Assembly: GCA_016793045.1 (NCBI GenBank)
Contig: JAEUKZ010000226.1
Location: forward strand, 1 to 37,798
Source: Alphaproteobacteria bacterium
Lineage (GTDB): Bacteria; Pseudomonadota; Alphaproteobacteria; CACIAM-22H2
Length of the DNA: 37,798 bases
Direction of reading: 5' to 3'
Made by a program: the position numbers and the translations under genes. Positions 14,583 through 24,246 of this stretch are shown piece after piece. A model generated the notes under the pieces. It worked only from the letters and a program-made list of their open reading frames with translations. It was not told where the DNA came from and ran no database searches. Within the stretch, counting starts at the first letter, position 1, and every line of letters starts with the position of its first letter.

Positions 14583-15772
14583 GGCGCCGGCGCCGCAGCC
14601 TCGGCGGCGGCGCGCCGCGCGAAGGCGGCATCGAGATCGGCAATCAGGTCGCGCGGGTCTTCGAGCCCGGCGTGGATGCGCAGGAGCTGACCGTTCTCGG
14701 TCCACGGCACGGCGGTGCGCGCGTGCGCCGGGTTCGCCGGCAGGCAGAGGCTCTCGTAGCCGCCCCAGCTGTAGCCCATGCCGAAGAGCTGCAGCCCATC
14801 GACGAAGGCGGCGAGGCCGGCGCGCGTGGTCGGCTGCAGCACGACGCCGAACAGGCCCGAGGCGCCGGTGAAGTCGCGCTTCCACAGCGCATGGCCGGGG
14901 TCGCCCGCCATGGCCGGATGGAGGACGCGCTTCACCTCGGGCCGGCCGGCGAAATAGGCCGCGAGCTTGAGACCGGTCGCGTGATGGCGCTCCAGCCGGA
15001 CCGACATCGTGCGCAGCCCGCGCAGCGCCAGCCAGCAATCGTCGGGCGCGGCGTGGTGGCCGAAATCGCCGAAGGCCGCGCGGACCGTCTCGAGCGTCGC
15101 CGCGTTGCAGGCGATCGCGCCGAGAAGGATGTCGGAATGGCCGCCGATATACTTCGTCGCGGACTGCACCGAGATGTCGACGCCGAGCGCCAGCGGCTTG
15201 CAGTAGAGCGAGGTCGCCCAGGTGTTGTCCATGATGGTGACGACGCCGCGCGCGCGCGCGGCCGCGGCGATCGCCGGCACGTCCATCATCTCGAAGGTCT
15301 GCGAGCCGGGCGCCTCGACCAGGATCACCCGCGTGCGCGGCGTGATCAGCGCCGCGATGCCGGCGCCAATCGCCGGATCATAGTACGTGGCGGTGACGCC
15401 GAAGCGCTTGAGCACCCGCTCGGTGAACTTGCGCGACGGTTCGTAGACGCAGTCGCCGATCAGCACGTGGTCGCCCTGGCTCAGGAATCCGATCATCGCC
15501 GTCGAGATCGCGGCGGCGCCGGAGCCGACGATGATCGTGCCGGCGGCGCCGTCCAGCGCCGTGAGCGCATCCTGCAGTGCGATCGTCGTCGGCGTGCCGT
15601 GGCGGCCGTAGTAGACGCGGCCGTATTCGCGGCGCACGTTTTGCAAGGCATCGAGCGTGGGATAGAGCACCGTCGATCCGCGCTGCACCGCGGGATTGAC
15701 AAGGCCGGCATTGCTGTCGGGATCGCGGCCGAGGGTCGCGAGAAGGGTATCGGGCTTGAGCGGGTCCATCAT
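14579..15772 (-). CDS. metC: Cystathionine beta-lyase
   Basis: A 397-residue PLP enzyme of the Cys/Met metabolism family that cleaves cystathionine to homocysteine, pyruvate and ammonia, the penultimate part of methionine synthesis. YGRHGTPT (55-62) is the phosphate-binding segment from the partner subunit. MDNTWATSLYCKPL holds the PLP-contacting Asp182, and SATKYIGGHSDI holds the PLP lysine K207. The C-terminal WGGYESL and the charged arginine region agree with MetC rather than MetB or MetZ. Start: ATG 15772, with a second ATG directly after it. It overlaps hisI by four bases at its 3' end and is divergent from aapJ. Confidence 0.92.
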   Translation of the reverse strand: MMDPLKPDTLLATLGRDPDSNAGLVNPAVQRGSTVLYPTLDALQNVRREYGRVYYGRHGTPTTIALQDALTALDGAAGTIIVGSGAAAISTAMIGFLSQGDHVLIGDCVYEPSRKFTERVLKRFGVTATYYDPAIGAGIAALITPRTRVILVEAPGSQTFEMMDVPAIAAAARARGVVTIMDNTWATSLYCKPLALGVDISVQSATKYIGGHSDILLGAIACNAATLETVRAAFGDFGHHAAPDDCWLALRGLRTMSVRLERHHATGLKLAAYFAGRPEVKRVLHPAMAGDPGHALWKRDFTGASGLFGVVLQPTTRAGLAAFVDGLQLFGMGYSWGGYESLCLPANPAHARTAVPWTENGQLLRIHAGLEDPRDLIADLDAAFARRAAAEAAAPAP

Positions 15773-16062
15773 GTCATCTGTGGCTGGTCAACCGGTTGCA
15801 TCGGGATAATGGCATCGCCCGCCCAGCCGGCACCAGCGCCGCGATGTGCGGCGGGCGCCGATGCTTTCTTGGGCTTGCCCAAAGAAGTGCTGGCGCGGCC
15901 GGAGCTTGCCTTGGAAGTGCAGAGCAGCCATGCTAATTTTTTCTGACGTTCTGACGCCAAGCGGCACGGCAAAACGCGCGGCCGCAGCGTCGGCGGTGCA
16001 CGGGCTTCCTGTGCCCATCCGTTACCGGGAGCGTTTCACAAACGGTCGATAGGGAAGGTTCC
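15773..16062. promoter_or_regulatory. Divergent metC/aapJ intergenic region with an imperfect hairpin
   Basis: This 290-base spacer is the longest gene-free stretch and must hold the promoters of metC (minus) and aapJ (plus). An 11-bp stem at 15864-15887, with one mismatch and one G-T pair, has the core TTGGGC / GCCCAA and a two-base loop. A T-rich run (AATTTTTT) at about 15933-15943 may be part of the aapJ promoter; TTGGAA and TAATTT with a 17-base gap is a weak candidate. I looked for a SAM riboswitch on the metC side and saw none. Confidence 0.4.
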
Positions 16063-17142
16063 ATGAAGAAAAGTCTTATCATTGCATCCGGCCTAGCGCT
16101 GACGATGTCGGCGGCCGCGATGGTGGCCGAGGCCCAACAGGTGGGCCAACGGCCCGTGCAACTGGCGCAGGCGCCTGCGGCGCCGCCGGCCGGTGCGTCG
16201 CCGACCTTCGATGCCGTGCGCCAGCGCGGCTTCGTCCAGTGCGGCACCAACACCGGCCTCGCCGGCTTCGCGCGCCCGAACGCCCAGGGCGTCTGGGAAG
16301 GGCTCGACGTCGACGTCTGCCGGGCGGTCGCCGCAGCGATGTTCGGCGACGCGACGAAGGTGCGCTACACGCCGCTCACCGCGCAGCAGCGCTTCACGGC
16401 GCTGCAGTCGGGCGAGGTCGACGTGCTGTCGCGCAACACGACGTGGTCGTTCCAGCGCGACGTCCAGCTCGGCCTCGATTTCGTCGCGGTGAACTTCTAC
16501 GACGGCCAGGGCTTCATGGTGCCGCGCCGTCTGAACGTGCGGAGCGCGCGCGAGCTCAACGGCGCGACGGTCTGCGTGCAGCCCGGCACGACGACCGAAC
16601 TCAATCTCGCGGACTACTTCCGGGCCAACCGGATGCAGTTCACGCCGGTCGTCATCGAGCGCCTCGAAGAAGTGACGCAGGCCTATCTCGCCGGCCGCTG
16701 CGACGTCTACACGACCGACGTCTCGGGCCTCGCCGCGACGCGCTCTTCGCAGGTGCCGAACCCGAATGACCACGTGATCCTGCCGGAAGTGATCTCCAAG
16801 GAGCCGCTCGGGCCGGCCGTCCGCCACGGCGATCAGCGTTGGGCCGACGTCGTGCGCTGGTCGTTCTACGCGATGCTCGAAGCCGAGGAACTCGGCCTCA
16901 CCTCGCAGAACATCGACCAGAACATGAACAGCACCAACCCGGCGATCCAGCGCTTCGTCGGCGCGACGGGCGATTTCGGGCGCATGCTCGGGATCGACAA
17001 CCGCTGGTCCTACAACATCATCAAGCAGGTCGGTAACTACGGCGAAAGCTATCAGCGCAACGTCGCGCCGCTCGGCATCGAGCGCAGCGTGAACCGTCTG
17101 TGGCGCGATGGCGGGCTGATGTACGCCCCGCCGCTGCGTTGA
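16063..17142 (+). CDS. aapJ: General L-amino-acid ABC transporter, periplasmic binding protein
   Basis: A 359-residue solute-binding protein of the SBP_bac_3 family, receptor of the AapJQMP importer. A signal peptide covers about 1-24 (cut after VAEA), then a Pro/Ala-rich spacer. The domain starts near residue 49 (FDAVRQRGFVQCGTNTGLAGFA) and includes WEGLDVDVCRAVAAAMFGD, then VDVLSRNTTWSFQRD and the Asp/Arg residues that hold the amino acid (GRCDVYTTDVSGLAATR). These features match rhizobial AapJ, which has broad specificity, over plain glutamine receptors. GGGAAGG is well placed before ATG 16063. A stem-loop follows the stop. Confidence 0.93.
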   Translation: MKKSLIIASGLALTMSAAAMVAEAQQVGQRPVQLAQAPAAPPAGASPTFDAVRQRGFVQCGTNTGLAGFARPNAQGVWEGLDVDVCRAVAAAMFGDATKVRYTPLTAQQRFTALQSGEVDVLSRNTTWSFQRDVQLGLDFVAVNFYDGQGFMVPRRLNVRSARELNGATVCVQPGTTTELNLADYFRANRMQFTPVVIERLEEVTQAYLAGRCDVYTTDVSGLAATRSSQVPNPNDHVILPEVISKEPLGPAVRHGDQRWADVVRWSFYAMLEAEELGLTSQNIDQNMNSTNPAIQRFVGATGDFGRMLGIDNRWSYNIIKQVGNYGESYQRNVAPLGIERSVNRLWRDGGLMYAPPLR

Positions 17143-17150
17143 CGTCCGGC

Positions 17151-17191
17151 CCGCGGGGCCGCCGGCGCACATCGCGCCGCCGGCCCCGCGG
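17151..17191 (+). other. Very strong stem-loop between aapJ and aapQ
   Basis: An 18-bp, almost all G-C stem with a single C-C mismatch and a five-base loop (ACATC) begins eight bases after the aapJ stop. No U-tract follows, and three transporter genes continue downstream. Stems in this position usually protect the binding-protein mRNA from 3' decay and partly stop transcription, giving more receptor than permease. That role is inferred here. Confidence 0.75.
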
Positions 17192-17256
17192 TGCGAATTC
17201 GTTCGAACCGCGATCAACGCGGTCGAGTCAATCAGGGCAGGCAGAGTGAGGGGTCT

Positions 17257-18450
17257 ATGGCCACGGCGCCACGTTCAGCGCGTCGCCCGCCGGGTGCGGG
17301 TGTAAAGCTCTCGTTCAATGATCCGGTCGTTCGCGCCATCTTCTGGCAGATCGTGATCGTGGGCGCGGTCGGTCTGGTCGTCTGGTGGCTTGTCGGCAAC
17401 ACCGTGCGCAATCTCGAAGCCCGCCGCATCGCGTCGGGCTTCGACTATTTCTGGCGCGAGGCCGGCCTGCCCATCGGCGAGGCCATGATCGAATACCAGC
17501 CATCCGACAACTACTTCCGCGCCCTTGTCGTCGGCGTGCTGAACACGCTTCGTATCGCGGTGGTCTCGATCGTCCTTGCGACCATTCTCGGCACGCTGAT
17601 CGGCGTCGCACGGCTGTCGCGCAACTGGCTCGTGGCCAAGCTCGCCTCGGTCTACGTCGAGACGCTGCGCAACCTGCCGCTGCTGCTCCAGCTCCTGTTC
17701 TGGTACTCGGTGCTCCAGTCTCTGCCCCCGCCGCGCGAGGCGCTCAATCCGCTGCCGCATGTCTACCTGTTCGTGCGCGGTTTGCAGATGCCGTGGCCGC
17801 AATGGACGCCGGAGCTCGGCACCGTGCTGGCAGTCATGGGCATCGGTATCGTCGCGTCGTTCCTCGTGCGTGGCTGGGCCAAGCGGCGCCAGATGCTGAC
17901 CGGCGAACAGTTCCCGATCGGCTGGACGGCGGTCGGCCTCGTGGTCGCCCTGCCGCTCGCGGTCTTCGTGATGCAGGGCGCCAACCTGCCGCTCGACGTG
18001 CCGACGCTCGGCCGCTTCAACATCACCGGCGGCATCCTGATCACGCCGGAGTTCACGGCGCTGCTCATCGGTCTCGTGACCTATACGGCGGCGTTCATCG
18101 CCGAGATCGTGCGCAGCGGCATCCAGGCGGTCAGTCACGGCCAGACCGAGGCCGCCGCCGCGCTCGGGCTCAAGCGCGGGCAGGCGCTGCGGCTCGTGAT
18201 CCTGCCGCAGGCGCTGCGCGTGATCATCCCGCCGATGACCAGCCAGTATCTCAACGTCACCAAGAACAGTTCGCTCGCGGTCGCAATCGGCTATCCCGAC
18301 ATCGTCTCGATCGCCAACACGATCCTCAACCAGACCGGCCAGGCGATCGAGGGCATCGGCACGATCATGGCGGTGTATCTCACCGTCAGCCTGTCGATCT
18401 CCGCGTTCATGAACTGGTACAACCGGCGCATCGCGCTGAGGGAGCGTTGA
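17257..18450 (+). CDS. aapQ: General L-amino-acid ABC transporter permease AapQ
   Basis: A 397-residue inner-membrane permease of the HisMQ family. The long middle section between the first membrane helices and the conserved C-terminal permease core is typical of AapQ/BztB and absent in shorter His/Gln permeases. VVGVLNTLRIAVVSIVLATILGTLIGVARLS begins the core fold; the EAA loop that contacts the ATPase is TEAAAALGLKRGQALRLVILPQALRVIIPP. GAGGGG precedes ATG 17257. One base separates its stop from aapM. The pair forms the heterodimeric channel fed by AapJ. Confidence 0.94.
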   Translation: MATAPRSARRPPGAGVKLSFNDPVVRAIFWQIVIVGAVGLVVWWLVGNTVRNLEARRIASGFDYFWREAGLPIGEAMIEYQPSDNYFRALVVGVLNTLRIAVVSIVLATILGTLIGVARLSRNWLVAKLASVYVETLRNLPLLLQLLFWYSVLQSLPPPREALNPLPHVYLFVRGLQMPWPQWTPELGTVLAVMGIGIVASFLVRGWAKRRQMLTGEQFPIGWTAVGLVVALPLAVFVMQGANLPLDVPTLGRFNITGGILITPEFTALLIGLVTYTAAFIAEIVRSGIQAVSHGQTEAAAALGLKRGQALRLVILPQALRVIIPPMTSQYLNVTKNSSLAVAIGYPDIVSIANTILNQTGQAIEGIGTIMAVYLTVSLSISAFMNWYNRRIALRER

Positions 18451-18451
18451 G

Positions 18452-19576
18452 ATGGCCAACGGACGCGTCGCTGCCGTTTCGCTGCCCGCCGACCGGCCGG
18501 TCGCGCACGGCTTCCTGTCGCGCGCTCTGCTGTGGGCGCGGGCGAACCTGTTCAGCTCGTGGCTCAACAGCGTGCTCACGCTCGTTCTCGCCTATTTCCT
18601 GGCGAAGGGCCTGATCAGCTTCGTGTCGTGGGCCTTCATCGACGCGATCTGGTCGCTGCCGACGCAGGACACGCGGCCGTGCCGAGACGCACGCGCCGAG
18701 AGCGCGTGCTGGGCGCTGATCGGGGAACGCAACCGCTTCATCCTGTTCGGCACCTATCCGTTCGAGGAGCAATGGCGCGCCGCGCTCGCGGTCGGCGTGT
18801 TCCTGGCGCTGTACGGCCTCAGCACGGTCCGCGCCTTCTGGAACTTCCGCCTCGTGGTGATCTGGACGGTCGGCCTCGCCGCGATCGGCGTCCTGATGTG
18901 GGGCGGCGTGTTCGGCCTTGCCTATGTCGAGCAGGAGAAGTGGGGCGGCCTGCCGCTGACGCTCATCCTGGCGACGTTCGGCATCGCCTTCGCGTTCCCG
19001 CTGTCGATTCTCGTCGCGCTCGGCCGCCGCTCGGCGATGCCGGCGGTACGCATGATCTGCGTCACCTACGTCGAACTGATCCGCGGCGTTCCGCTGATCA
19101 GCGTGCTGTTCATGGCGTCGGTGATGTTCCCGCTGTTCCTGCCCGAAGGCATCACCATCGACAAGCTGCTGCGCGCGCAGGTCGCCATCATCCTGTTCGC
19201 CGCCGCCTACCTGGCGGAGGTCGTGCGCGGCGGTCTGCAGGCGATCCCCAAGGGCCAGTACGAGGCAGCGGATGCGCTCGGCCTCGGTTATTGGCGCAAG
19301 ACCGGGCTGATCATCCTGCCGCAGGCGCTGCGCATCTGCATTCCGCCGCTGGTCAACACCTTCATCGGGCTGTTCAAGGACACGTCGCTGGTGACGATCA
19401 TCGGCCTCTACGACCTGCTCGGTGCCGCCAAGGCGTCGATCGTCGAGCCCCGCTGGGTCGGCTTCGGCGTCGAGGCCTATATGTTCATCTCGCTGATCTA
19501 CTTCATCTTCTGCTTCGCGATGTCGAAGTACAGCCAGGGACTCGAAGTCGAGTTCTCGCGGCACACGAAACGCTGA
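18452..19576 (+). CDS. aapM: General L-amino-acid ABC transporter permease AapM
   Basis: A 374-residue permease, partner of AapQ. It has a cytoplasmic N-terminus, several extra N-terminal helices with a periplasmic Cys pair (DTRPCRDARAESACW) and the conserved permease core: ILVALGRRSAMPAVRMICVTYVELIRGVPLISVLF, then the EAA loop YEAADALGLGYWRKTGLIILPQALRICIPP. The start is ATG 18452, one base after the aapQ stop, so the two are translationally coupled. The ATPase gene follows after 15 bases. Confidence 0.94.
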   Translation: MANGRVAAVSLPADRPVAHGFLSRALLWARANLFSSWLNSVLTLVLAYFLAKGLISFVSWAFIDAIWSLPTQDTRPCRDARAESACWALIGERNRFILFGTYPFEEQWRAALAVGVFLALYGLSTVRAFWNFRLVVIWTVGLAAIGVLMWGGVFGLAYVEQEKWGGLPLTLILATFGIAFAFPLSILVALGRRSAMPAVRMICVTYVELIRGVPLISVLFMASVMFPLFLPEGITIDKLLRAQVAIILFAAAYLAEVVRGGLQAIPKGQYEAADALGLGYWRKTGLIILPQALRICIPPLVNTFIGLFKDTSLVTIIGLYDLLGAAKASIVEPRWVGFGVEAYMFISLIYFIFCFAMSKYSQGLEVEFSRHTKR

Positions 19577-19591
19577 CGTAAGAGGACATCC

Positions 19592-20368
<777 letters not shown>

Positions 20369-20376
20369 GGCTGGCG

Positions 20377-20886
20377 ATGCGCACGGCACCCGCCGCCCGC
20401 GCGGCGGCGCTGCTGGCGCTGGTCGGGTGGTCCGCCGCGGCGCTGGCGCAGCAGCCGGTGCCGCGCACCGGGCCTGTCGCGCCGACGGCACCCACGGCCC
20501 CGACGGCACCTTCCGCGCCCATGCCGCGGACAGGCCCCGCCGCGACGCCCGCGACCGGTGAGGCCGAGTACACCACGCGCGACAATGGCGGGCGCTGCGC
20601 GCGGCCACCATGCCCGCGCTGGGACGTGCGCAACGCCGCGACGCGCGAGCGGCGCACGGTCGCTCGGATCGATCTGTCGGCGCTGCGGCTCAATCAGCAG
20701 GCGACGAACGATCTGATGGCCGATCTTGCCGAGGGCCGCTTCGTGGTCCGCGGCGCCATCGTCGCCGCCGGCCAGGGCCAGCCGGCGGGCGAGGCGTTGC
20801 GCGTCACCCGCGTCGTGTCGGTGACGCTGGGCACGATCGCCACGCGCTTTCCCGCGCCGGCGCCGCAAGCTGCGCCGCGCCGCTAG
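20377..20886 (+). CDS. Exported protein of unknown function
   Basis: A 169-residue protein with a signal peptide (about 1-24, cut after AALA). A spacer of Pro-Thr-Ala repeats (30-50) follows, then a compact domain from about residue 62 that begins YTTRDNGGRCARPPCPRW, with two close cysteines. I recognise no family with confidence; the start of the domain recalls the small exported DUF6748 group, but I cannot confirm it. It starts eight bases after aapP, so it may be read as a fifth operon gene, though a role in transport is not suggested by its sequence. Its TAG stop shares the palindrome CTAG with the convergent gene's stop. Confidence 0.72.
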   Translation: MRTAPAARAAALLALVGWSAAALAQQPVPRTGPVAPTAPTAPTAPSAPMPRTGPAATPATGEAEYTTRDNGGRCARPPCPRWDVRNAATRERRTVARIDLSALRLNQQATNDLMADLAEGRFVVRGAIVAAGQGQPAGEALRVTRVVSVTLGTIATRFPAPAPQAAPRR

Positions 20887-22436
20887 GGCCCAGCCGGTTC
20901 GTAGCGCGCGCCGTCCGGCAGCCCGCGTGCCCAGTCCGCGATAGGCGCGCGCAACGCCGCCGCCGCCTCCGTCCGCGTGGCGTAGAACGTGACCGTGTCC
21001 TCGGAGGCCGAGACCTGTGCGGAGGACAGGCGCAGACGGCCAAGCACGGTCCAGCCGGGAGGCACGGCGCGGCCGAAGACGGGCGCGTAGATCATCGCGA
21101 GGTCGACGCCGTGGGCGCGGGCGAGCCGGTCCATCCAGTCCGCCGGCCGGTCGGGCGACGTGCGCAGCCGGCGGTTGGCATCGGAGGCGAGGCCCCAGTA
21201 GTCGAGCACGTAGTGCCGGTTGCCGAAGCTGACAAAGCCGAGATCGTTGACGCCCACGGGCGCGCGCACGAAGTCGACGGCGAGGCGCTGCATCTGCGCC
21301 TGCTGGTCGTAGATGTTGCGGCTGGCGCCCGGCGTCAGCGCGGTCGCATAGGCGAGATGGCCGTTGAGCCCGAGCAGCGGCAGCGCGATCGCGATCGTGG
21401 TCATGCCTGGGCGCGCCGCGAAGCCGCGCTGCAGCCATGGCCGCGCCACGACGATGCCGGCGGCGAGCACTGCCGACAGCGCATAGACCTCGTAGCGCGC
21501 GAACCAGCCGAATCGCCCGGCGACGAGATGCGCCGCAATTACCGCCAAGGCGAAGAAGGCCAGCGCGCGATCTCTGCCGCCGCAAGCGCCGGCGAACAGG
21601 CGCAGGACCAGGCCGGCGGCGCCGACGAGCATCAGCAGGCCTGACCATTCGCCGAGGCTTGCCCGCAGCTGGGCGAGGACGCCGGCAAGCGTGCCGCCGA
21701 CGCCGCGATCGACCGCGCCGGCCGCGGCGGCCTGCTTCGCCAGCACCGAACTGGGCAGGGGCGGCAAGCCGTGTGCGAGCAGGAAGGCGGCGAAGCCGCC
21801 GACGGTCGCGACGATCGCGGCGCCGACGGCGAGCGCGAAACCGCGATGGCCTTGCGCCCACAGCACGACCAGCGCCGCGCCGGAAACCGCGAGGCCTTCG
21901 TAGCGCAGCGCCGGCCCGGCGACGAGAGCGAGCGCCAGCCACCACGGCGGCGATCCGCGCTCGCGCGCGAGGCCGAGCACGACCGCGAGGCTCGCCAGCA
22001 CGTGCAGCGAATGCTCGAGGCCGGTGAAGGCGAGGCCGATCCAGTTGAAGGCCAGTGCCGTCGCGACGCTCAGCACCAGCATTGCGCGCGGACCGGCGCC
22101 GGCCGCTTCCCATAGGCGGGCGACGATCAGCACCGCGCCGAGCGTCGCGGCGGCGTTGATCAGCAGCGGCACCAGCGCGCCGAGCGGCGTTGCGATCAGC
22201 GGGACGAGCAGGAACGGGAACAGGATGGACGACGACGGCGCCGCCGGCTCGCCGGGATTGATGCCGTAGAAGCCGTCGCGCAGCCGCTCGGCGAGCGCCA
22301 GGTGGATGTAGGGATCGTCGATCGAATAGATCAGGCGCCCGCCGGTGAGCGCGGTGGCCGCCTGGAAGACGGCGATGAAGAGGATCGCCGTCACCGCGGC
22401 CGCGGTCAGGGCGGCCGGGTGGACGGCCCTGGTCAC
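20883..22436 (-). CDS. Polytopic membrane protein resembling GT-C glycosyltransferases
   Basis: A 517-residue membrane protein. About eleven hydrophobic segments occupy roughly the first 370 residues, and a soluble C-terminal domain (about 380-517) follows. In the first extracytoplasmic loop the acidic pair in YSIDDPYIHLALAERL is the kind of motif that GT-C enzymes (ArnT/PMT-like) use for lipid-linked sugar donors. The family assignment is by pattern only. The start is GTG 22436, overlapping the GNAT stop as GTGA. The tail converges with the exported gene, sharing CTAG. Confidence 0.72.
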   Translation of the reverse strand: MTRAVHPAALTAAAVTAILFIAVFQAATALTGGRLIYSIDDPYIHLALAERLRDGFYGINPGEPAAPSSSILFPFLLVPLIATPLGALVPLLINAAATLGAVLIVARLWEAAGAGPRAMLVLSVATALAFNWIGLAFTGLEHSLHVLASLAVVLGLARERGSPPWWLALALVAGPALRYEGLAVSGAALVVLWAQGHRGFALAVGAAIVATVGGFAAFLLAHGLPPLPSSVLAKQAAAAGAVDRGVGGTLAGVLAQLRASLGEWSGLLMLVGAAGLVLRLFAGACGGRDRALAFFALAVIAAHLVAGRFGWFARYEVYALSAVLAAGIVVARPWLQRGFAARPGMTTIAIALPLLGLNGHLAYATALTPGASRNIYDQQAQMQRLAVDFVRAPVGVNDLGFVSFGNRHYVLDYWGLASDANRRLRTSPDRPADWMDRLARAHGVDLAMIYAPVFGRAVPPGWTVLGRLRLSSAQVSASEDTVTFYATRTEAAAALRAPIADWARGLPDGARYEPAGP

Positions 22437-23395
22437 GGCGCGTGCCCGGGATGGACCATCTGCCGCTTGCTCTGCCGCACCGGCTCGAAGCCCATGCGCT
22501 GATAGAGCGCGAGCGCCTTGGGATGGTCGAGCGTGCAGGTGCTGACCGTGAGCCTGGCCGGCTTGTAGCGCCATGCCACGTCGATGCCCCAGTGCAGGAA
22601 CCACGGCCCGAGCCCGCGCCCGATGAAGTGCGGCATCAGGCCGAAATAGGCGATCGCAATCGCGCCTTCGTCGCGGCGGTCGAGCTCGATGAAGCCCGCA
22701 GGTTCGCCGTTGACGTAGAGGACGTAGACCTCGACCGCCTTGTCGCCGATGATCGCCGCGAGCGTCGCGTCGGACATGCGGCGGCGGTCCCACCACAGCC
22801 ACGTCTCGCCGACCGTGTTGTAGAGATAGCGATAGAAGGGGACGCTGATCGGCTCGGCGCGCAAGACGGCGAGCTTGAGCGCCGGCGGCGGCGGGGCGGG
22901 AACGCGCGGCGCCGCCGTCATCTCGAGATGGGTGACGGTGATGTCGATCACCGGCAGCCCGGTGCCGACCGGCACCAGGCGCTTGCCCATCGAGGTCCGG
23001 TCCTCCACGACGTAGCCGATGCTTTCGTAGAAGGCCTGGACGCCCGGCTGATGGCCGCGGATCTGCAGATTGACCTTGGGCAGGTCGAGCCGCGCCAGCC
23101 AGGCCTCGCCCTGCGCGATCAGCGCCCTGGCGTAGCCCTTGCGGCGATGGTCGGGATGGGTGGCGACGCGGTGCAGCCAGCCGCGATTGCCTTCGTGGCC
23201 GACCGCGGCGGTCGCGACGATCGTGTCGCCGATCAGCCCGACATAGAGCCGCGCATTCGACCAGCGCTGGATGAAGTCGAGGTCGCGGTCGACCTCGACC
23301 GCGTGGCCGAGCGTCTGCGCCCACAGCGCGATCACGCCGGGGCGGTCGGACTCGCGGAACGTCCGGATTGCGAGCGGCGGACTGTCGGCGTTCAT
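22433..23395 (-). CDS. Double GNAT-domain acetyltransferase
   Basis: A 320-residue protein with two GNAT domains in tandem. N-terminal domain: about 8-145, with the acetyl-CoA loop VATHPDHRRKGYARALI and FYESIGY near its end. C-terminal domain: about 165-315, with FGLMPHFIGRGLGPWFLHWGI and ALYQRMGFEPV. GNAT domains move acetyl groups to amines; the substrate is unknown. The C-terminal half resembles stand-alone alphaproteobacterial acetyltransferases that open with PFYRYLYNTVGETWLWWDRR. ATG 23395 shares ATGA with the sseA stop, so they are coupled. Confidence 0.86.
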   Translation of the reverse strand: MNADSPPLAIRTFRESDRPGVIALWAQTLGHAVEVDRDLDFIQRWSNARLYVGLIGDTIVATAAVGHEGNRGWLHRVATHPDHRRKGYARALIAQGEAWLARLDLPKVNLQIRGHQPGVQAFYESIGYVVEDRTSMGKRLVPVGTGLPVIDITVTHLEMTAAPRVPAPPPPALKLAVLRAEPISVPFYRYLYNTVGETWLWWDRRRMSDATLAAIIGDKAVEVYVLYVNGEPAGFIELDRRDEGAIAIAYFGLMPHFIGRGLGPWFLHWGIDVAWRYKPARLTVSTCTLDHPKALALYQRMGFEPVRQSKRQMVHPGHAP

Positions 23396-24246
23396 CCGCT
23401 CTCGACCGGCGTGTCGCCGGGCAGGCCCCATTCGGACCACGAGCCGTCATAGACCGCGACGTCGCGCGCGCCGATCAAGGTCAGGCCGAGTGCCAGCACG
23501 CAGGCGGTGACGCCCGAGCCGCAGCTCGCGACGATCGGGCGCGCCGGGTCGATCCCGGCGGCGGCGAAGCGTGCACGGATGTCCTCCGGCTGCAGCACGG
23601 TCTTGGCGTCGGGATCGAGCAGCGTGTTGAACGGCACGTTGGCGCTGCCGGGGATGTGGCCGCCGCGCAGGCCGGCGCGCGGTTCCGGGTCGACCCCGCG
23701 GAAGCGGCCGGCGGACCGCGCGTCGACGACCTGCGCTGCCCGCGAGGCGAGATTCGCGAGCATCTGCGCTTTCGAGCGCACGAGTTCCGGGCGGAAGCGC
23801 GGAACGAAGCGCGCCGCCCGCGGCCGCGGCACGCCGCCTTCGAGCGGCCGATCTTCCGCTTTCCATTTCGGCAGCCCGCCGTCGAGCACGGCGACACGGT
23901 CGTGGCCGAAGGCGCGCAGCATCCACCAGGCGCGCGCCGCACTCATCAGTCCGTAGGCATCGTAGGCGACGACCATGCTGTCGCTGCCGATCCCGATCGC
24001 CTCCATCGCCGCCGCGAACTCAGGCGGCGAGGGCAGCATGTGCGGCAGGTCGCTGGAGTGGTCGGCTATGCCGTCGACGTCGAAGAAGGCGGCGCCCGGA
24101 ATATGCGCGGCGGCGAATTCCGCGCGCGCATCGCGCTTCACGGTGGGCAGGTGATAGGTCGCGTCGACGATGGCCACGTCCGCTCTCCCGAGATGCCCGG
24201 CGAGCCAGTTCGTCGACACCAGCGGTCCTGCGGGAAGGTCGGCCAT
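23392..24246 (-). CDS. sseA: 3-mercaptopyruvate sulfurtransferase
   Basis: A 284-residue enzyme with two rhodanese domains (about 8-130 and 160-280) that moves sulfur from 3-mercaptopyruvate to thiol acceptors or cyanide in the cytoplasm. The active-site loop is CGSGVT (242-247), the form typical of mercaptopyruvate sulfurtransferases rather than thiosulfate rhodaneses. The N-terminal domain lacks an active cysteine, as normal. Its ATG overlaps the cysK stop as TGATG. Together with cysK this joins making cysteine with handling a product of its breakdown. Confidence 0.93.
   Translation of the reverse strand: MADLPAGPLVSTNWLAGHLGRADVAIVDATYHLPTVKRDARAEFAAAHIPGAAFFDVDGIADHSSDLPHMLPSPPEFAAAMEAIGIGSDSMVVAYDAYGLMSAARAWWMLRAFGHDRVAVLDGGLPKWKAEDRPLEGGVPRPRAARFVPRFRPELVRSKAQMLANLASRAAQVVDARSAGRFRGVDPEPRAGLRGGHIPGSANVPFNTLLDPDAKTVLQPEDIRARFAAAGIDPARPIVASCGSGVTACVLALGLTLIGARDVAVYDGSWSEWGLPGDTPVESG

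Noticed and set aside
12516-14690. A 724-codon open frame on the plus strand opposite the L,D-transpeptidase and hisI
   Set aside because: It is the mirror of well-supported genes in very GC-rich DNA; it has an Arg/His/Asp-rich translation with no domain.
15773-15960. Possible SAM riboswitch before metC
   Set aside because: I looked for SAM-II-like and SAM-I-like conserved elements on the minus strand and found none in the right order.
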